The notes: a model not told the origin generated them from the letters alone. Positions 8,712 through 18,393 are shown, counted from the stretch's first letter. The stretch is DNA of 51,720 nucleotides from an uncultured Victivallis sp. (GCF_944391105.1 NZ_CALXSK010000026.1:1-51720), one strand, 5' to 3'. Program-made: numbers and translations.

Positions 8712-8733
8712 ATTGATAGCGCGCTCTATCAAT
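8712..8733. promoter_or_regulatory. LacI operator (22-bp near-perfect palindrome)
   Basis: The arms ATTGATAG and CTATCAAT flank a GC-rich centre with the central CG step typical of LacI/GalR operators; only one symmetric pair is mismatched. It lies between the lacI gene and the pseudopilin gene and includes TTGATA, which may serve as a -35, so binding would block the downstream operon. Confidence 0.7.
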
Positions 8734-8853
8734 AAAAAATACTATGGTTTTATGCAAATAAATCGAAAAAATCGAAGAAAGGAAAGAAGAATGCGGTTAT
8801 CCAATAGCTTTTCAGATTGCCTTTTTTTTCAAAATAAACAGAGAGGTGAACAA

Positions 8854-9582
8854 ATGAACAGAAAAAGTAATTTTACATTGATCGAGCTCCTTGTCGTGAT
8901 TGCGATCATCGCGATTCTGGCCGGGATGCTGCTGCCGGCGCTGAATAAAGCTCGTGAAAGCGCGCATATGAGTTCGTGCAAAAATAATATCAAACAAATT
9001 TCTTTCGGGGTTATCGCTTATACCGGGGATTATAATGACTTTTTGCCGCTTTGCAATCAGTCGAATGATGTGCAAAGCAGTGGCGGGCGTAAGGAAATGT
9101 ACTGGATCCCGGAGATTTACCCCTATATCGGCGGAACTTATGATTCTACAGTTCCCGATGATTTCAAATTACTCGGAATATTCAACTGTCCGGGCGCAAA
9201 CGAATCCGAAGTTTGGAAATCTGGAGATATTATCTGGTCTTCCTATTCTTATCCCGGTACATTTGGAGATATGCGTTATTATCCAGGAAATGGGGGATGG
9301 TATAAACCGAGGAAGATGACGCGCATCATGCATCCTACGGAACAGGGACTCATTGCCGATCTTGATGCGCGTAAAAGAGGGGCGAGAAACGAAGACTATA
9401 ATGATATGAACGAAGATTATACGAATATTCCGTTAGAGCGTCATTCTGGCTGGACCAATTTCAGTTATGCTGATGGACATGTTGGAATGGCCAATTTCAG
9501 ACAGAATGGTACATCTGAAGTCGACAATTATAATAAAGTTTTTCGTCATATTGTTAATCAGTGTGACGTGTGTTCAAAATAA
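8854..9582 (+). CDS. Prepilin-type H-x9-DG protein (pseudopilin-like)
   Basis: A 242-residue protein. After a short MNRKSN leader comes the prepilin cleavage/methylation motif [20 protein letters not shown] with Glu at +5, then a helix and a globular domain. Near the C-terminus, [15 protein letters not shown] carries the exact H-x9-DG signature. The open frame begins at 8713, but GAGAGGTG at 8841-8848 fixes the start at 8854. The gene reads visibly richer in A and T than the glycosidase genes after it. It is the first gene of the LacI-controlled operon, 30 bp before the secreted glycosidase. The role of this family beside glycosidases is not established. Confidence 0.9.
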   Translation: MNRKSNFTLIELLVVIAIIAILAGMLLPALNKARESAHMSSCKNNIKQISFGVIAYTGDYNDFLPLCNQSNDVQSSGGRKEMYWIPEIYPYIGGTYDSTVPDDFKLLGIFNCPGANESEVWKSGDIIWSSYSYPGTFGDMRYYPGNGGWYKPRKMTRIMHPTEQGLIADLDARKRGARNEDYNDMNEDYTNIPLERHSGWTNFSYADGHVGMANFRQNGTSEVDNYNKVFRHIVNQCDVCSK

Positions 9583-9612
9583 CACCTGAGATAGTATAAG
9601 GATTTTATTTTC

Positions 9613-11586
9613 ATGCATCATTTCAGTAGGATACTGGTTGCATTTTGTCTCGCGGGAGCGGCGTTCGCCGCGGAGTCGGCGTTCGACGAGTACCGCGCCT
9701 GGCCGGCGGGGGACAACGGCGGTGTTGTCTATGAGCAGGATTTCGCCACGGGCGACCTCGCGGTCTTCACCTCCTATCAGGGGTATGAGATCGGGAAGTG
9801 GGGTTACAACGGCTCCCCCGGTCTCCGCGCCGAGCGCAAACCCGGCGAGAAATATGGCTTCGTCTCCGTTCCGATTCCGGGGCTGAAGGCGGGTAAGACC
9901 TACAAAGTCTCCATGCTCTGCCGCGGCGAGAACATCGAGGGCGAACCGCACGGATTCTGCATCGAGTTCTCCAGAAACGGGCAGTATGACGGCGGGCTCT
10001 ATGACGCTCAGCCGATCACGAAGGAGTGGACGAAGATCGAACGCCCCTTCGTGCTCAAGGAGGGGCAGGAGGCGAAGGTTTCGCTTTACATCCGCGATAA
10101 GGCCTCCGGCACGCTCTATTACGACAATCTGCGCGTCGAAGAGGTCGGCAACCTCTGGTCGGTGCTGCCGACCCGGCTGACGGGACTCGCGCTCTGGACC
10201 GACGATTCGTCGTTTGACGTCCATGCCTCGATTCCCGCCGGCGCGAAGAATTTCGCGGTTCTTGCGACCCTCGATCTCAATGGGAAACGGTATGAAAAAC
10301 TGCTCACCCCCGATGACAAGGGGTTCTGCAGCGGCGACTTCGGCGAACTGCCGGCCGGTTCCGGAAAGATCGACTTCACGCTGCTCGACACGACGGCGAA
10401 ACGCCGCCTCTTCTCGGTCGCGTACGACATTCAGGTGCGGGATCGCAGCGCCGCTTCCGCGAACGCCGTCACCATCGACAAACATCACCGTCTGATCGTT
10501 GACGGGAAACCGTTCATGCCGATCGGCATCTACGGCGCCTGGCAGGGGTCGATGAAGGACGAGGATCTGAAACGCATCGCCGATGCCGGTTTCAACACGC
10601 TGCATCTCTATGGAATCGCGTGGCATCGCGGTCCGGGCAAATACGCCACCGACATGGAGGGGATCCGCGCCGGTGTCGACCAGGTCGCCAAATACGGTCT
10701 GAAACTCGTCCCGAGCATCAAGGAGATGCTGCATGGCTGGAATCAGAAGGTGGACGATGCGTTCGGCCCGATTCCGGTTGCGAAGAAAATCGTTGAGAAT
10801 CTGAAAGACCATCCCGCCGTTCTGGTCTGGTACGTCAGTGACGAAGAGGCTCGTTCGCGCGTTCCGGACATCATCAAGCTGCGTGAAACCGTCGGCGCGA
10901 TCGACCCCGATCATCCGACCTGGACTCTGACCTGTTTCTACGACGATTTGAACTACTACGCCACTTCGGGCGACATTCTCGGAATCGATCCGTATCCGAT
11001 CAAGGCGACCCATGGCCCGCAGTCGCTGCGCGAATTGCGTGACGCCCTGGCCGCAGGACAGAAGACCGGTGCGACGATCTGGCATGTGCCGCAGGCGTTC
11101 AACTGGGCGATCATCGACAAGAACATGAGCGACGAGGAGTTCCGCAAAACCCGTTTCCTGACCCGCGAAGAGGTGCGTACCGCGCCGCTGCTCGGAGCGA
11201 TCTACGGAGCGAAAGCGTTCGTTTTCTACGCCTATTACGACATTACCGCGATGGAGAAACGCGCCCCGGAACGCGGAGAAGAGGATTGGAACAACCTCAA
11301 GGAGACCGTGCAGCTGCTGCACGATCTTGAACCGTGGATCATGAGCACGGAAGAGGCTCCGGCCGTGACGGTGAACGGTGCCGGTGCCGGTGAAGTCTGT
11401 GCGCGGGCGTTCGTCAAGGACGGCAAGACGCGTGTGATCGTGGCGTCGCTCGGGGAGAAGTGCAATGTGCTTGTCACAGTTCCCGGGCAGCCTGATCTCA
11501 AATCCCGTTTCGGAAAGATCCGCAATCTCGGCGGCGGTTGTTATGCGTTCAGTGCGGACGCGATCGACTCCGACGTTCTGGAATAA
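9613..11586 (+). CDS. Secreted glycosidase with N-terminal CBM-like domain and TIM barrel
   Basis: A 657-residue exported protein: signal peptide 1-20 (ending AAFAA), a jelly-roll carbohydrate-binding-like domain at about 35-178 (closing LYYDNLRVEEV, as in CBM4/9-type modules), a linker beta domain to ~285, and a (beta/alpha)8 barrel from ~290 (LIVDGKPFMPIGIYGAW), which resembles the catalytic part of GH2/clan GH-A enzymes. VWYVSDEEAR (D410, E411) at the end of strand 4 is the likely acid/base site; the nucleophile is not certain. The exact GH family cannot be assigned by eye. As the only exported enzyme of the operon it probably makes the first cut. AAGGA lies ten bases before the ATG. Confidence 0.75.
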   Translation: MHHFSRILVAFCLAGAAFAAESAFDEYRAWPAGDNGGVVYEQDFATGDLAVFTSYQGYEIGKWGYNGSPGLRAERKPGEKYGFVSVPIPGLKAGKTYKVSMLCRGENIEGEPHGFCIEFSRNGQYDGGLYDAQPITKEWTKIERPFVLKEGQEAKVSLYIRDKASGTLYYDNLRVEEVGNLWSVLPTRLTGLALWTDDSSFDVHASIPAGAKNFAVLATLDLNGKRYEKLLTPDDKGFCSGDFGELPAGSGKIDFTLLDTTAKRRLFSVAYDIQVRDRSAASANAVTIDKHHRLIVDGKPFMPIGIYGAWQGSMKDEDLKRIADAGFNTLHLYGIAWHRGPGKYATDMEGIRAGVDQVAKYGLKLVPSIKEMLHGWNQKVDDAFGPIPVAKKIVENLKDHPAVLVWYVSDEEARSRVPDIIKLRETVGAIDPDHPTWTLTCFYDDLNYYATSGDILGIDPYPIKATHGPQSLRELRDALAAGQKTGATIWHVPQAFNWAIIDKNMSDEEFRKTRFLTREEVRTAPLLGAIYGAKAFVFYAYYDITAMEKRAPERGEEDWNNLKETVQLLHDLEPWIMSTEEAPAVTVNGAGAGEVCARAFVKDGKTRVIVASLGEKCNVLVTVPGQPDLKSRFGKIRNLGGGCYAFSADAIDSDVLE

Positions 11587-11599
11587 CAAGGTGTGAAAG

Positions 11600-13075
11600 A
11601 TGAAGAACCTGTTTTTGATCATAGCGGCGCTCTTGTGTCTTGCCGGGGTTGTAACCTGGCTGACCCGCGCAGATCACGACGGCGGAACGACGCTCGTCTG
11701 GACGGCCGGACTTTCCGCGGACCGGATTGAACAGGTTGCCGCTTTCCACGAGTGGATGAAGAAAACCGGGCGGGTCGACGAAAAAGGAGAGCCGCTCTTC
11801 CGGATCCGGCTGGAGGCCGCCGACAATCAGAGTACATTGATTCAGGCGGTTTCCGGCATGGCGGGCGATCTGATCGACCACGTTCCGGTCAAGCGTTTCG
11901 CACCGATGGGGGTGTTGGAAGACATCACGGACTTCGCTCGTGAAAACGGGCTCGATCCCGGCAACAACTACGGTGCTGCGCGTGATCTTCTGATGTACGA
12001 CGGCAGACAGTATGCCTATGCGTGCAATCTCGCCGCCTCGGCGCTGCTCTGCAATGTGGATCTCTTCCGGAAGTACGATATGGAAGTGCCTCCGGAGGAG
12101 TGGACTCCTGAAGAGTTCGAGAAGATCGGATTGGAATACATCAAGCGCGCGAATGCCGGAAAGAGTCGCCAGGAGGCGTTTTTCGCGGCGGCGATGCCGA
12201 ATGTGATTCTGCCGATCGCGCGCAGCATGGGCAGCGACATGTTCAATGAGACGCTGACCGCGCCGTGTCTGACGGATCCGGCTTTTGTGAAAGCGCTCAA
12301 GATCTATCACCGCTGGGTCGACGAACTGCATCTGATTCCGAATGCGGCGGAGGTCGCCTCCGAGAGTGCGGATAAATCCAGCGTGAACAGCACGACCATT
12401 CCGCAGCTTGTTGCGGGACGGTACGCGATGATTTCGACCGGCCGGTATGTGAATATGGATTTGCGCCGGTTCAAGATTGAGCCGGTTCATCTGTCGTTTT
12501 CGCAGTATCCGGAGTATGATTTCAAGAATCTGGTGTTCATTTCGCGCAACACGGCGATTTACCGTGGTTCGAAACACAAGGAGTACGCGAAGATCTTCCT
12601 GCTGTTTCTGGCCAGTCGCGAGTACAACGAACTGCTGATCCGCAGTTCCGACGGATTGCCGCCGAACCCGAAATGGGCGGAGAACAACCCGGAATATCAC
12701 AATCCCCCGGGGTACGAATACGAGGGCAATCTCCATACGAACGAACTCAAGTGGGCGCGGACGATCGCGTTGCCGGAGAGCCTGAGCCCCTATTATCCGC
12801 TGGCGGAAGATAAGATCCTGTACGCCTACGAGCGGGTCGCCGGCGGCCTCTCCTCACCGGAGGAGGCGTTGAAACTCGCCAATGACGGGATCGTTCATTC
12901 GATCGAGGAGACGGTGGACAGCGTCGCTTCTTTGCGCGACCGCTACCGGGAGGATTGCGAACTCCAGAAGAAGATCGATCAGTACAAGGCGGAGGGCAGA
13001 AAGATCCCGGCCGGGTGGATCAAAAATCCGTTCCATCTCCGCTATTATCGTGAAAAGAATATGCTTGAAGAGTAG
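11600..13075 (+). CDS. Sugar ABC transporter solute-binding protein (family 1 type)
   Basis: A 491-residue extracytoplasmic binding protein, large for the family. Residues 1-22 are a hydrophobic signal or anchor without a clean lipobox. The remainder has the two-lobe family 1 pattern: TLIQAVSGMAGDLIDHVP early, then YAYACNLAASALLCNVDLFRKYDMEVPPEEWTPEEF, the classic region where the docked sugar-binding lobe closes, and a C-terminal FLLFLASREYNELL. It lies 13 bp after the glycosidase and 10 bp before the GH27 gene. No permease or ATPase gene for sugar import is in this operon, so it must use membrane parts encoded elsewhere or act only as a binding protein. Confidence 0.85.
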   Translation: MKNLFLIIAALLCLAGVVTWLTRADHDGGTTLVWTAGLSADRIEQVAAFHEWMKKTGRVDEKGEPLFRIRLEAADNQSTLIQAVSGMAGDLIDHVPVKRFAPMGVLEDITDFARENGLDPGNNYGAARDLLMYDGRQYAYACNLAASALLCNVDLFRKYDMEVPPEEWTPEEFEKIGLEYIKRANAGKSRQEAFFAAAMPNVILPIARSMGSDMFNETLTAPCLTDPAFVKALKIYHRWVDELHLIPNAAEVASESADKSSVNSTTIPQLVAGRYAMISTGRYVNMDLRRFKIEPVHLSFSQYPEYDFKNLVFISRNTAIYRGSKHKEYAKIFLLFLASREYNELLIRSSDGLPPNPKWAENNPEYHNPPGYEYEGNLHTNELKWARTIALPESLSPYYPLAEDKILYAYERVAGGLSSPEEALKLANDGIVHSIEETVDSVASLRDRYREDCELQKKIDQYKAEGRKIPAGWIKNPFHLRYYREKNMLEE

Positions 13076-13085
13076 AGATGTGACC

Positions 13086-14618
13086 ATGAAAAAGTCTTTG
13101 CAGCCCCCGCGCTTTCATGCGCCGGGGGTGTTCGGCGTGCGGCCGGATAACGAATTTTTCTTCCCGCTTCCGGTGGAAGGGGAGGCGGTCAGTTTGAATT
13201 GTGTGAATCCTCCGCAGGGATGTGTGTTCGATGCGGTTTCCGGTACATTGCGTGGAAGAATTTCCACTCGCGGGGTGTATCGCGTCAAGTTCGAGGCGGA
13301 AAATCCGGCCGGACGTGCAACTTGTGAAATCAAGGTGGTCGCCGGTGAACAGATTCAGCTCACGCCGCCGATGGGTTGGAACAGCTGGTATTGTTTTTCG
13401 GAGGGGGTCAGCGACGCAAGAATCCGTACGATCGCCGACGCGCTCGTCGACCGCGGGCTCGCCGCCCACGGCTGGAACAGCGTGAACATCGACGACTGCT
13501 GGCAGGGCGGGCGTTCCGGAAAATACGGTGCGCTTCAGGGCAACGAGCGTTTCCCCGACATGAAGGCGCTGGCGGATTACGTGCACAGCCGCGGATTGCG
13601 GTTCGGCATCTATTCGACCCCGTGGATTTCCACCTATGCCGGATTCCGCGGCGGCAGTACGGACGGCGGGCGCGAGGAGCGGCTTTTTCTGCCCGGGACG
13701 CAGCGTCTTCAGCCCAATCAGGTGTTCGGACGTTACCCGGGACTGCATGAGCTCCGGGTCGACCGGACCGGCACCGTCTGGAAACTCGGAGACGACATCC
13801 GCCAGTGGGCCGAATGGGGGGTCGACTTTGTGAAAATGGACTGGAATCCGAACGATCTGCCGACCACGCGGCGAATCGCCTCCGAACTTCGGAGTTGCGG
13901 GCGCGACATCGTATTGAGTCTCTCCAACGACGCGGCTGAAGCGGATGCGCAGGCGCTGCTTTCGCTCGCGCAGCTCTGCCGAATTTCGCATGACATCAAG
14001 GATCTCTGGTCGAGTATTTCCTCGATCGGTTTCGGTTATTCCGCCGTCTGGCGCCGGGCGATGGGGCCGGGGCGTTTCCCGGATCCGGATATGCTGCAGA
14101 TCGGTGCGATCGGGATTCCCAATACGCCGAATCCGACCTTTTCGCCGACCCGTCTGACGCTGGAGGAGCAGCGTTTGCAGTTCACGTTATGGTGCATTCT
14201 TTCCGCACCGCTGCTTTTGAGCTGTGACATCGCGGGGATGGACGAGACGACCTTCCGGCTGCTGACCAACGACGAACTCATTGCGATCGACCAGGATCCG
14301 CTGGTCGCTCCGCCGGAGATCCGCGACTGCGGCAACGGGCTTCTGGAATATCGCAAACCGCTGGCCGATGGCGCAATGGCGGTCGCTTTGTTCAACCGGA
14401 GCGACGACAAACGTGTCTGCCGGCTGGAGGAAGAGCGGATCGGTCGCGAACTCTGGTGTGGCGAGGAGCGGGAGTTGTGCGGGGAGTTTGCGGTCTTACC
14501 GCACTCCGTGCAGCTTTATCGCACCTCCTCGCCGCGCAGAAGAGAGTCCGCTTTTCGAAATACGGCGATGGGACAACCGTTTCAGGAGGCGGAAAATTTC
14601 GCTGCCGGCACCTGTTGA
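13086..14618 (+). CDS. GH27 alpha-galactosidase, cytosolic
   Basis: A 510-residue enzyme. Residues ~10-88 form an Ig-like N-terminal domain; the barrel begins at LTPPMGWNSW (93-101), followed by the substrate-binding NIDDCW (D136, D137), nucleophile D252 in FVKMDWN, and acid/base D303 in RISHDIKD, aligning with the human enzyme's D170 and D231 patterns. A C-terminal beta domain follows. It hydrolyses terminal alpha-galactosides (or alpha-N-acetylgalactosaminides). There is no signal peptide, so it should act on imported oligosaccharides. The start at 13086 is used because the upstream extension runs through the end of the binding-protein gene. The last ~25 residues look unstructured. Confidence 0.92.
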   Translation: MKKSLQPPRFHAPGVFGVRPDNEFFFPLPVEGEAVSLNCVNPPQGCVFDAVSGTLRGRISTRGVYRVKFEAENPAGRATCEIKVVAGEQIQLTPPMGWNSWYCFSEGVSDARIRTIADALVDRGLAAHGWNSVNIDDCWQGGRSGKYGALQGNERFPDMKALADYVHSRGLRFGIYSTPWISTYAGFRGGSTDGGREERLFLPGTQRLQPNQVFGRYPGLHELRVDRTGTVWKLGDDIRQWAEWGVDFVKMDWNPNDLPTTRRIASELRSCGRDIVLSLSNDAAEADAQALLSLAQLCRISHDIKDLWSSISSIGFGYSAVWRRAMGPGRFPDPDMLQIGAIGIPNTPNPTFSPTRLTLEEQRLQFTLWCILSAPLLLSCDIAGMDETTFRLLTNDELIAIDQDPLVAPPEIRDCGNGLLEYRKPLADGAMAVALFNRSDDKRVCRLEEERIGRELWCGEERELCGEFAVLPHSVQLYRTSSPRRRESAFRNTAMGQPFQEAENFAAGTC

Positions 14619-14674
14619 GATGCTGCAGTTCTGTCTGCATCCCGGAGGCTGCCGGAGTTTTCCGGAGCATCATC

Positions 14675-16372
14675 ATGAATGAGGGTTCTTCACGACAGCG
14701 GGCTTTTGTTCCGTTGATTCCGATTCCGGGCATGATTTCGGAGAGGGAAACGGTTCTTTCCGGTTTTCTCGACTACGCGGATGGAAAATCCGTGGAGGAA
14801 TCGTTGACGGATGTGAAAATTTTCCGGAGTGAGACGTATCTTTTTCTGAATGTTCTTGCCCGGGAGCCGTTGCACATCGTCACCGGTTCGCCGGGGGACG
14901 GCTATGCTGCGCTTGAGGGCGATCATCTTGAGATTTTCTTTGGAGAATCGGGCGACGATGGATGGTATCGTCATTTTGTCGTCTCGGCGGGGGGAGGCAG
15001 ATTCAGCGAGTTTGCCGAGCTCTCCGAATGGGACGCGGAAGTGGTGTTGAGTCCCGACCGGTGGAGTGCGGAGATTCGAATTCCGCTTTCGCTGCTGCCG
15101 TTGAAGGGAGAGTCCGTCGGATTCAACATCGCCCGGCAGCGTTCCGCCGCGAAGCAGTTGCTGGTCTGGGCTCATACCGGTTCGGCGTTTCACAATATCG
15201 ATCGGCTCGGGCGGTTGTACTTTCTGCCGCCGGAACCCGAGTGTGTCACGCATGGACCCTGGGTGTGCCAGCCCGGGTGCACTTCGGTCGAAATCGGCTG
15301 GGAGACTGCCGGCGCGTGCGCCGCGATGGTGGAGTACCGCCGGAAGGGAGAATCCGGTTTCAGGAAGGCGTATGCCGATCCGGTTTCCGGCACGATCCGG
15401 CGGGACAGAACCCTTCACCGTGCCCGTCTGGAAGATCTCACCCCCGGATGCGGATATGAGTTCCGGTTGAAAATGCTTTTCCCGGAATCCGGGAAGGAAT
15501 CTCCTGTTACAGATATCTTCTCGTTTTGCACCAACGCCGGGACGGCGCGGGATTTCTCGCTTCTCATTGTTTCGGATCTTCATTGCCGGACCGATGAGCT
15601 GCTGCGGATTCTGCGGGGGAAAGAGGCGGAGAAAGCGGATTTCGGGATTCTGCTGGGGGATATGGTAACCGCTTCGCCCGGTCGGCGGATCTACTACGAT
15701 GGATTTCTCGACGGGATGCTTCGGGAGTGGCGCAAGCCGTTCGTCATCACGACGGGCAACCACGAGTTCCGCGGCTGCGGAGCCGGGGCGTGGTTTGATC
15801 TTTTTGCCGGGGCGGACGGGAAGGGGTATTTCGCGTTTTCCCATGGCGGTGTTTTTTTCATTGTCCTGGATGTCTCAGGGGATTACAACCCCGCGCTGCC
15901 GGAACTGGAGAAGGCATATCGCTCCCGGCAGCGGGAGTGGTTGCGGACCGTTGCGGCCTCCGGGGAGTTTCTGCGGGCCGATTTCCGGGTGGTGCTGAGT
16001 CACGAGGCGCTGATTTCCCCCGAACTCGGATCGCATGCGGTTTTCGAGATGATCGATGGAATTCTGACCGGAGCCGGGGTGATCGACCTGATGATCGGCG
16101 GTCACGAGCACTGTTATGCTCGGAGCATGCCGGGGAAGAAGGAGATTTTCAGCAACTCTCCGAAATCAGGTCGATGTTCCGCCTGGGAGTTGCCGTTCCC
16201 TGTGGTGTTGAACGACTATGGCGCACATCTGGAATTGTCCCGGAAAGGGGATATATTGTTTGTAAAGGCATTCGATTCCGCCGGAGAGAACGTCGATTTC
16301 TTTCCGGTGCCGCGGAACGGTTTGGACGGAAACGAATTTCAGGAACGTATTGACAACGAGGGCGTGGTATGA
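14675..16372 (+). CDS. Metallophosphoesterase with CBM9-like and purple-acid-phosphatase-type N-terminal domains
   Basis: A 565-residue protein without signal peptide. Residues ~25-185 look like a CBM9-type beta sandwich (DHLEIFFGESG; WSAEIRIPLSLL). Residues ~192-285 are a fibronectin-like domain as found before purple acid phosphatases. The calcineurin-type catalytic domain has all metal-ligand motifs: SDLH (D301, H303), GDM (D329), GNHE (N362, H363), SHE (H443) and GGHEHC (H477, H479). It would hydrolyse a phosphate ester or diester, perhaps on a sugar. GGAG at 14663-14666 fixes the start. Its stop overlaps the ATG of the GH42 gene by four bases, implying coupled translation. A phosphoesterase within a galactosidase operon is unusual. 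Confidence 0.82.
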   Translation: MNEGSSRQRAFVPLIPIPGMISERETVLSGFLDYADGKSVEESLTDVKIFRSETYLFLNVLAREPLHIVTGSPGDGYAALEGDHLEIFFGESGDDGWYRHFVVSAGGGRFSEFAELSEWDAEVVLSPDRWSAEIRIPLSLLPLKGESVGFNIARQRSAAKQLLVWAHTGSAFHNIDRLGRLYFLPPEPECVTHGPWVCQPGCTSVEIGWETAGACAAMVEYRRKGESGFRKAYADPVSGTIRRDRTLHRARLEDLTPGCGYEFRLKMLFPESGKESPVTDIFSFCTNAGTARDFSLLIVSDLHCRTDELLRILRGKEAEKADFGILLGDMVTASPGRRIYYDGFLDGMLREWRKPFVITTGNHEFRGCGAGAWFDLFAGADGKGYFAFSHGGVFFIVLDVSGDYNPALPELEKAYRSRQREWLRTVAASGEFLRADFRVVLSHEALISPELGSHAVFEMIDGILTGAGVIDLMIGGHEHCYARSMPGKKEIFSNSPKSGRCSAWELPFPVVLNDYGAHLELSRKGDILFVKAFDSAGENVDFFPVPRNGLDGNEFQERIDNEGVV

Positions 16373-18393
16373 TTATCAGGGATTTTCGGAAGATTCTGCA
16401 CGGCGGAGACTACAACCCCGATCAGTGGCTTCATGTGCCGGGAACGGTCGATCGCGATTTCGAGTTGATGGATGAAGCACACTGCAACACCTTTTCGGTT
16501 GCGATCTTCTCCTGGTCGCAGCTGGAGGTCGAGCCGGATCACTTTGAATTCGGCTGGCTTGACGATGTGTTCGACCGCTGTGCGAAGAGCGGGAAAAAGC
16601 TGTTTCTGGCAACGCCGTCGGCTTCCAAACCCGCCTGGCTGGCGCAGCGTTGGCCGGACAGTCGGAGGGCAGACCGCATGGGGCGGCGCGACTATTGGGG
16701 ATCTCGGCAGAACAGCTGCTTCTCCTCTCCGGGTTACCGGGAACGGGTCCGGATCGTGAACCGCAAACTTGCGGAACGGTATGCGCATCATCCGGCGCTC
16801 GGCGGCTGGCACATCTCCAATGAATACCACGGGGAGTGCGGATGCGATCTGTGCCGGAGCCGTTTCCACGACTTTCTCCGGAAACGCTACGGAACTCTGG
16901 AGAAACTCAATCAGGCGTACTGGTCGGGATTCTGGGGGCATCGCCTCACGGACTGGAGTCAGGTGGAGCCGTTTGACTGCTCCATGGACGGCGCGGCGCT
17001 GGACTGGTGGAGATTCTGCACGGAGGTGATCGTCGACTTCTTCCGCATGGAGATCGAAGCCGTGCGGGAGTTTTCCGACGCGCCGGTGACGACCAATCTG
17101 ATGGGGCTCTTTCCGACGCTGGATTACTGGAAATTTGCGCCGCTGTGCGACTTCATCAGCGACGACTGCTACCCGACCTGGTATGCGGGGGAGACCGAGC
17201 GGGAAGGGGCCTCCGTGTCATTCCGGCATGATATGCACTATTCGATGCGGAACAAGCCGTTTCTGATGATGGAGTCCTGTCCCGGCATTCCAAACATGAT
17301 GCCGTACACGAAGCTGCGTCGGCCCGGCGAATTTGAGCGGGAAATGCTTCTGGCTCTCGGTCACGGCGCTGACGGCACGATGTATTTTCAATGGCGCAAG
17401 GGGCGGAACAACTGCGAGAAATTTCACGGCGCCGTGGTCGGGCATGACGGCAGCGACCGGACGATGGTTTTCCAGCGGGTCGCCTCCTACGGGGAGAAAC
17501 TTGAACGGCTTTCCGGACTGGTTGACGCGGTGCGGGAACCGGAGGCCGCAGTCGTTTATGACTGGGAGTCGAACTGGGCGCTGCGGGAAAGCCATTTTGC
17601 CGGAGGAAACGAGGTCAAGAAGTGGGATGAGACGATTCTGAACCACTACCGTGCGCTGTGGAACCGCAACATCGACCTGGCGGTGATCGACAGCGACCAG
17701 GATTTCAGCCGTTACAAACTGCTGGTTCTGCCGATGCTGTTCATGTTCAAGCCCGGCGTGGTGGAGCGTCTGCGGAGTTTTGTCGAAGCGGGCGGGACGC
17801 TCGTTGCGACCTACTTCACCGGATACGTCGACGAGTGCAACAACTGTTCGGCAGGCGGCAATCCCGGCGGAGAAGCGGGGCGCAGGCTGTTCGGCCTCTG
17901 GAGCGAGGATTTCGACGGGCTCGAACCCGCGGCGCGCCAGAGCATCGTCTGGAACGGGAAACGTTATTCCGTGTCGGACTATGCGGAAATACTCCGGCTG
18001 GAGGGCGCGGAAGTTGAAGCGGTTTACGGAGATGATTTCTACGCGGGAACTCCCGCCGTTGCGCGCCGGAAACTCGGAACGGGCCGTGTCATCTACATAG
18101 GCGCGCGCACGGAGATGGATTTCCTGAATGATTTCTACGGTGCATTGCTTGACGACGCCGGCATCGAACCGGTGCTGCCGGGATTGCCGGAGTCGGTGCG
18201 GGCCGCCCGGCGGCGTGCGGTCGACGGCGGAGAGTATTATTTCCTCTACAATCTGAAGACGGAGGATCAGACCGTCAAACTTCCGCAGATGATGGAGGCG
18301 GTCTGGGAGAAGGGCGGGAACGTCGATGCCGTCACGCTCTCTCCCAACAGCGCAACGGTGCTTTTTTCGCGTGCCTCGGACGGGGAACGCTGA
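16369..18393 (+). CDS. GH42 beta-galactosidase, cytosolic
   Basis: A 674-residue enzyme of family GH42, normal length. The N-terminal barrel opens GGDYNPDQW (12-20). Acid/base E152 is in HISNEYHG and nucleophile E302 in LMMESCPG. Cys157, Cys159 and Cys162 (GECGCDLC), with Cys117 as a plausible fourth ligand, match the zinc site of classical members. The middle domain (~395-600) is the trimerisation domain, followed by a short C-terminal beta domain. No signal peptide, so it acts on imported beta-galactosides together with the GH27 enzyme. It is last in the operon and is followed within 30 bp by a terminator. Confidence 0.94.
   Translation: MIIRDFRKILHGGDYNPDQWLHVPGTVDRDFELMDEAHCNTFSVAIFSWSQLEVEPDHFEFGWLDDVFDRCAKSGKKLFLATPSASKPAWLAQRWPDSRRADRMGRRDYWGSRQNSCFSSPGYRERVRIVNRKLAERYAHHPALGGWHISNEYHGECGCDLCRSRFHDFLRKRYGTLEKLNQAYWSGFWGHRLTDWSQVEPFDCSMDGAALDWWRFCTEVIVDFFRMEIEAVREFSDAPVTTNLMGLFPTLDYWKFAPLCDFISDDCYPTWYAGETEREGASVSFRHDMHYSMRNKPFLMMESCPGIPNMMPYTKLRRPGEFEREMLLALGHGADGTMYFQWRKGRNNCEKFHGAVVGHDGSDRTMVFQRVASYGEKLERLSGLVDAVREPEAAVVYDWESNWALRESHFAGGNEVKKWDETILNHYRALWNRNIDLAVIDSDQDFSRYKLLVLPMLFMFKPGVVERLRSFVEAGGTLVATYFTGYVDECNNCSAGGNPGGEAGRRLFGLWSEDFDGLEPAARQSIVWNGKRYSVSDYAEILRLEGAEVEAVYGDDFYAGTPAVARRKLGTGRVIYIGARTEMDFLNDFYGALLDDAGIEPVLPGLPESVRAARRRAVDGGEYYFLYNLKTEDQTVKLPQMMEAVWEKGGNVDAVTLSPNSATVLFSRASDGER

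Noticed and set aside
9574..11622. 682-residue antisense frame opposite the secreted glycosidase
   Set aside because: It is a shadow of the sense gene, which has a signal peptide, domains and a ribosome site.
11600..11665. Lipobox reading of the solute-binding protein leader (LLCLAG)
   Set aside because: Cys lies inside the hydrophobic core, not at its end, and the +1 context does not fit a lipobox.
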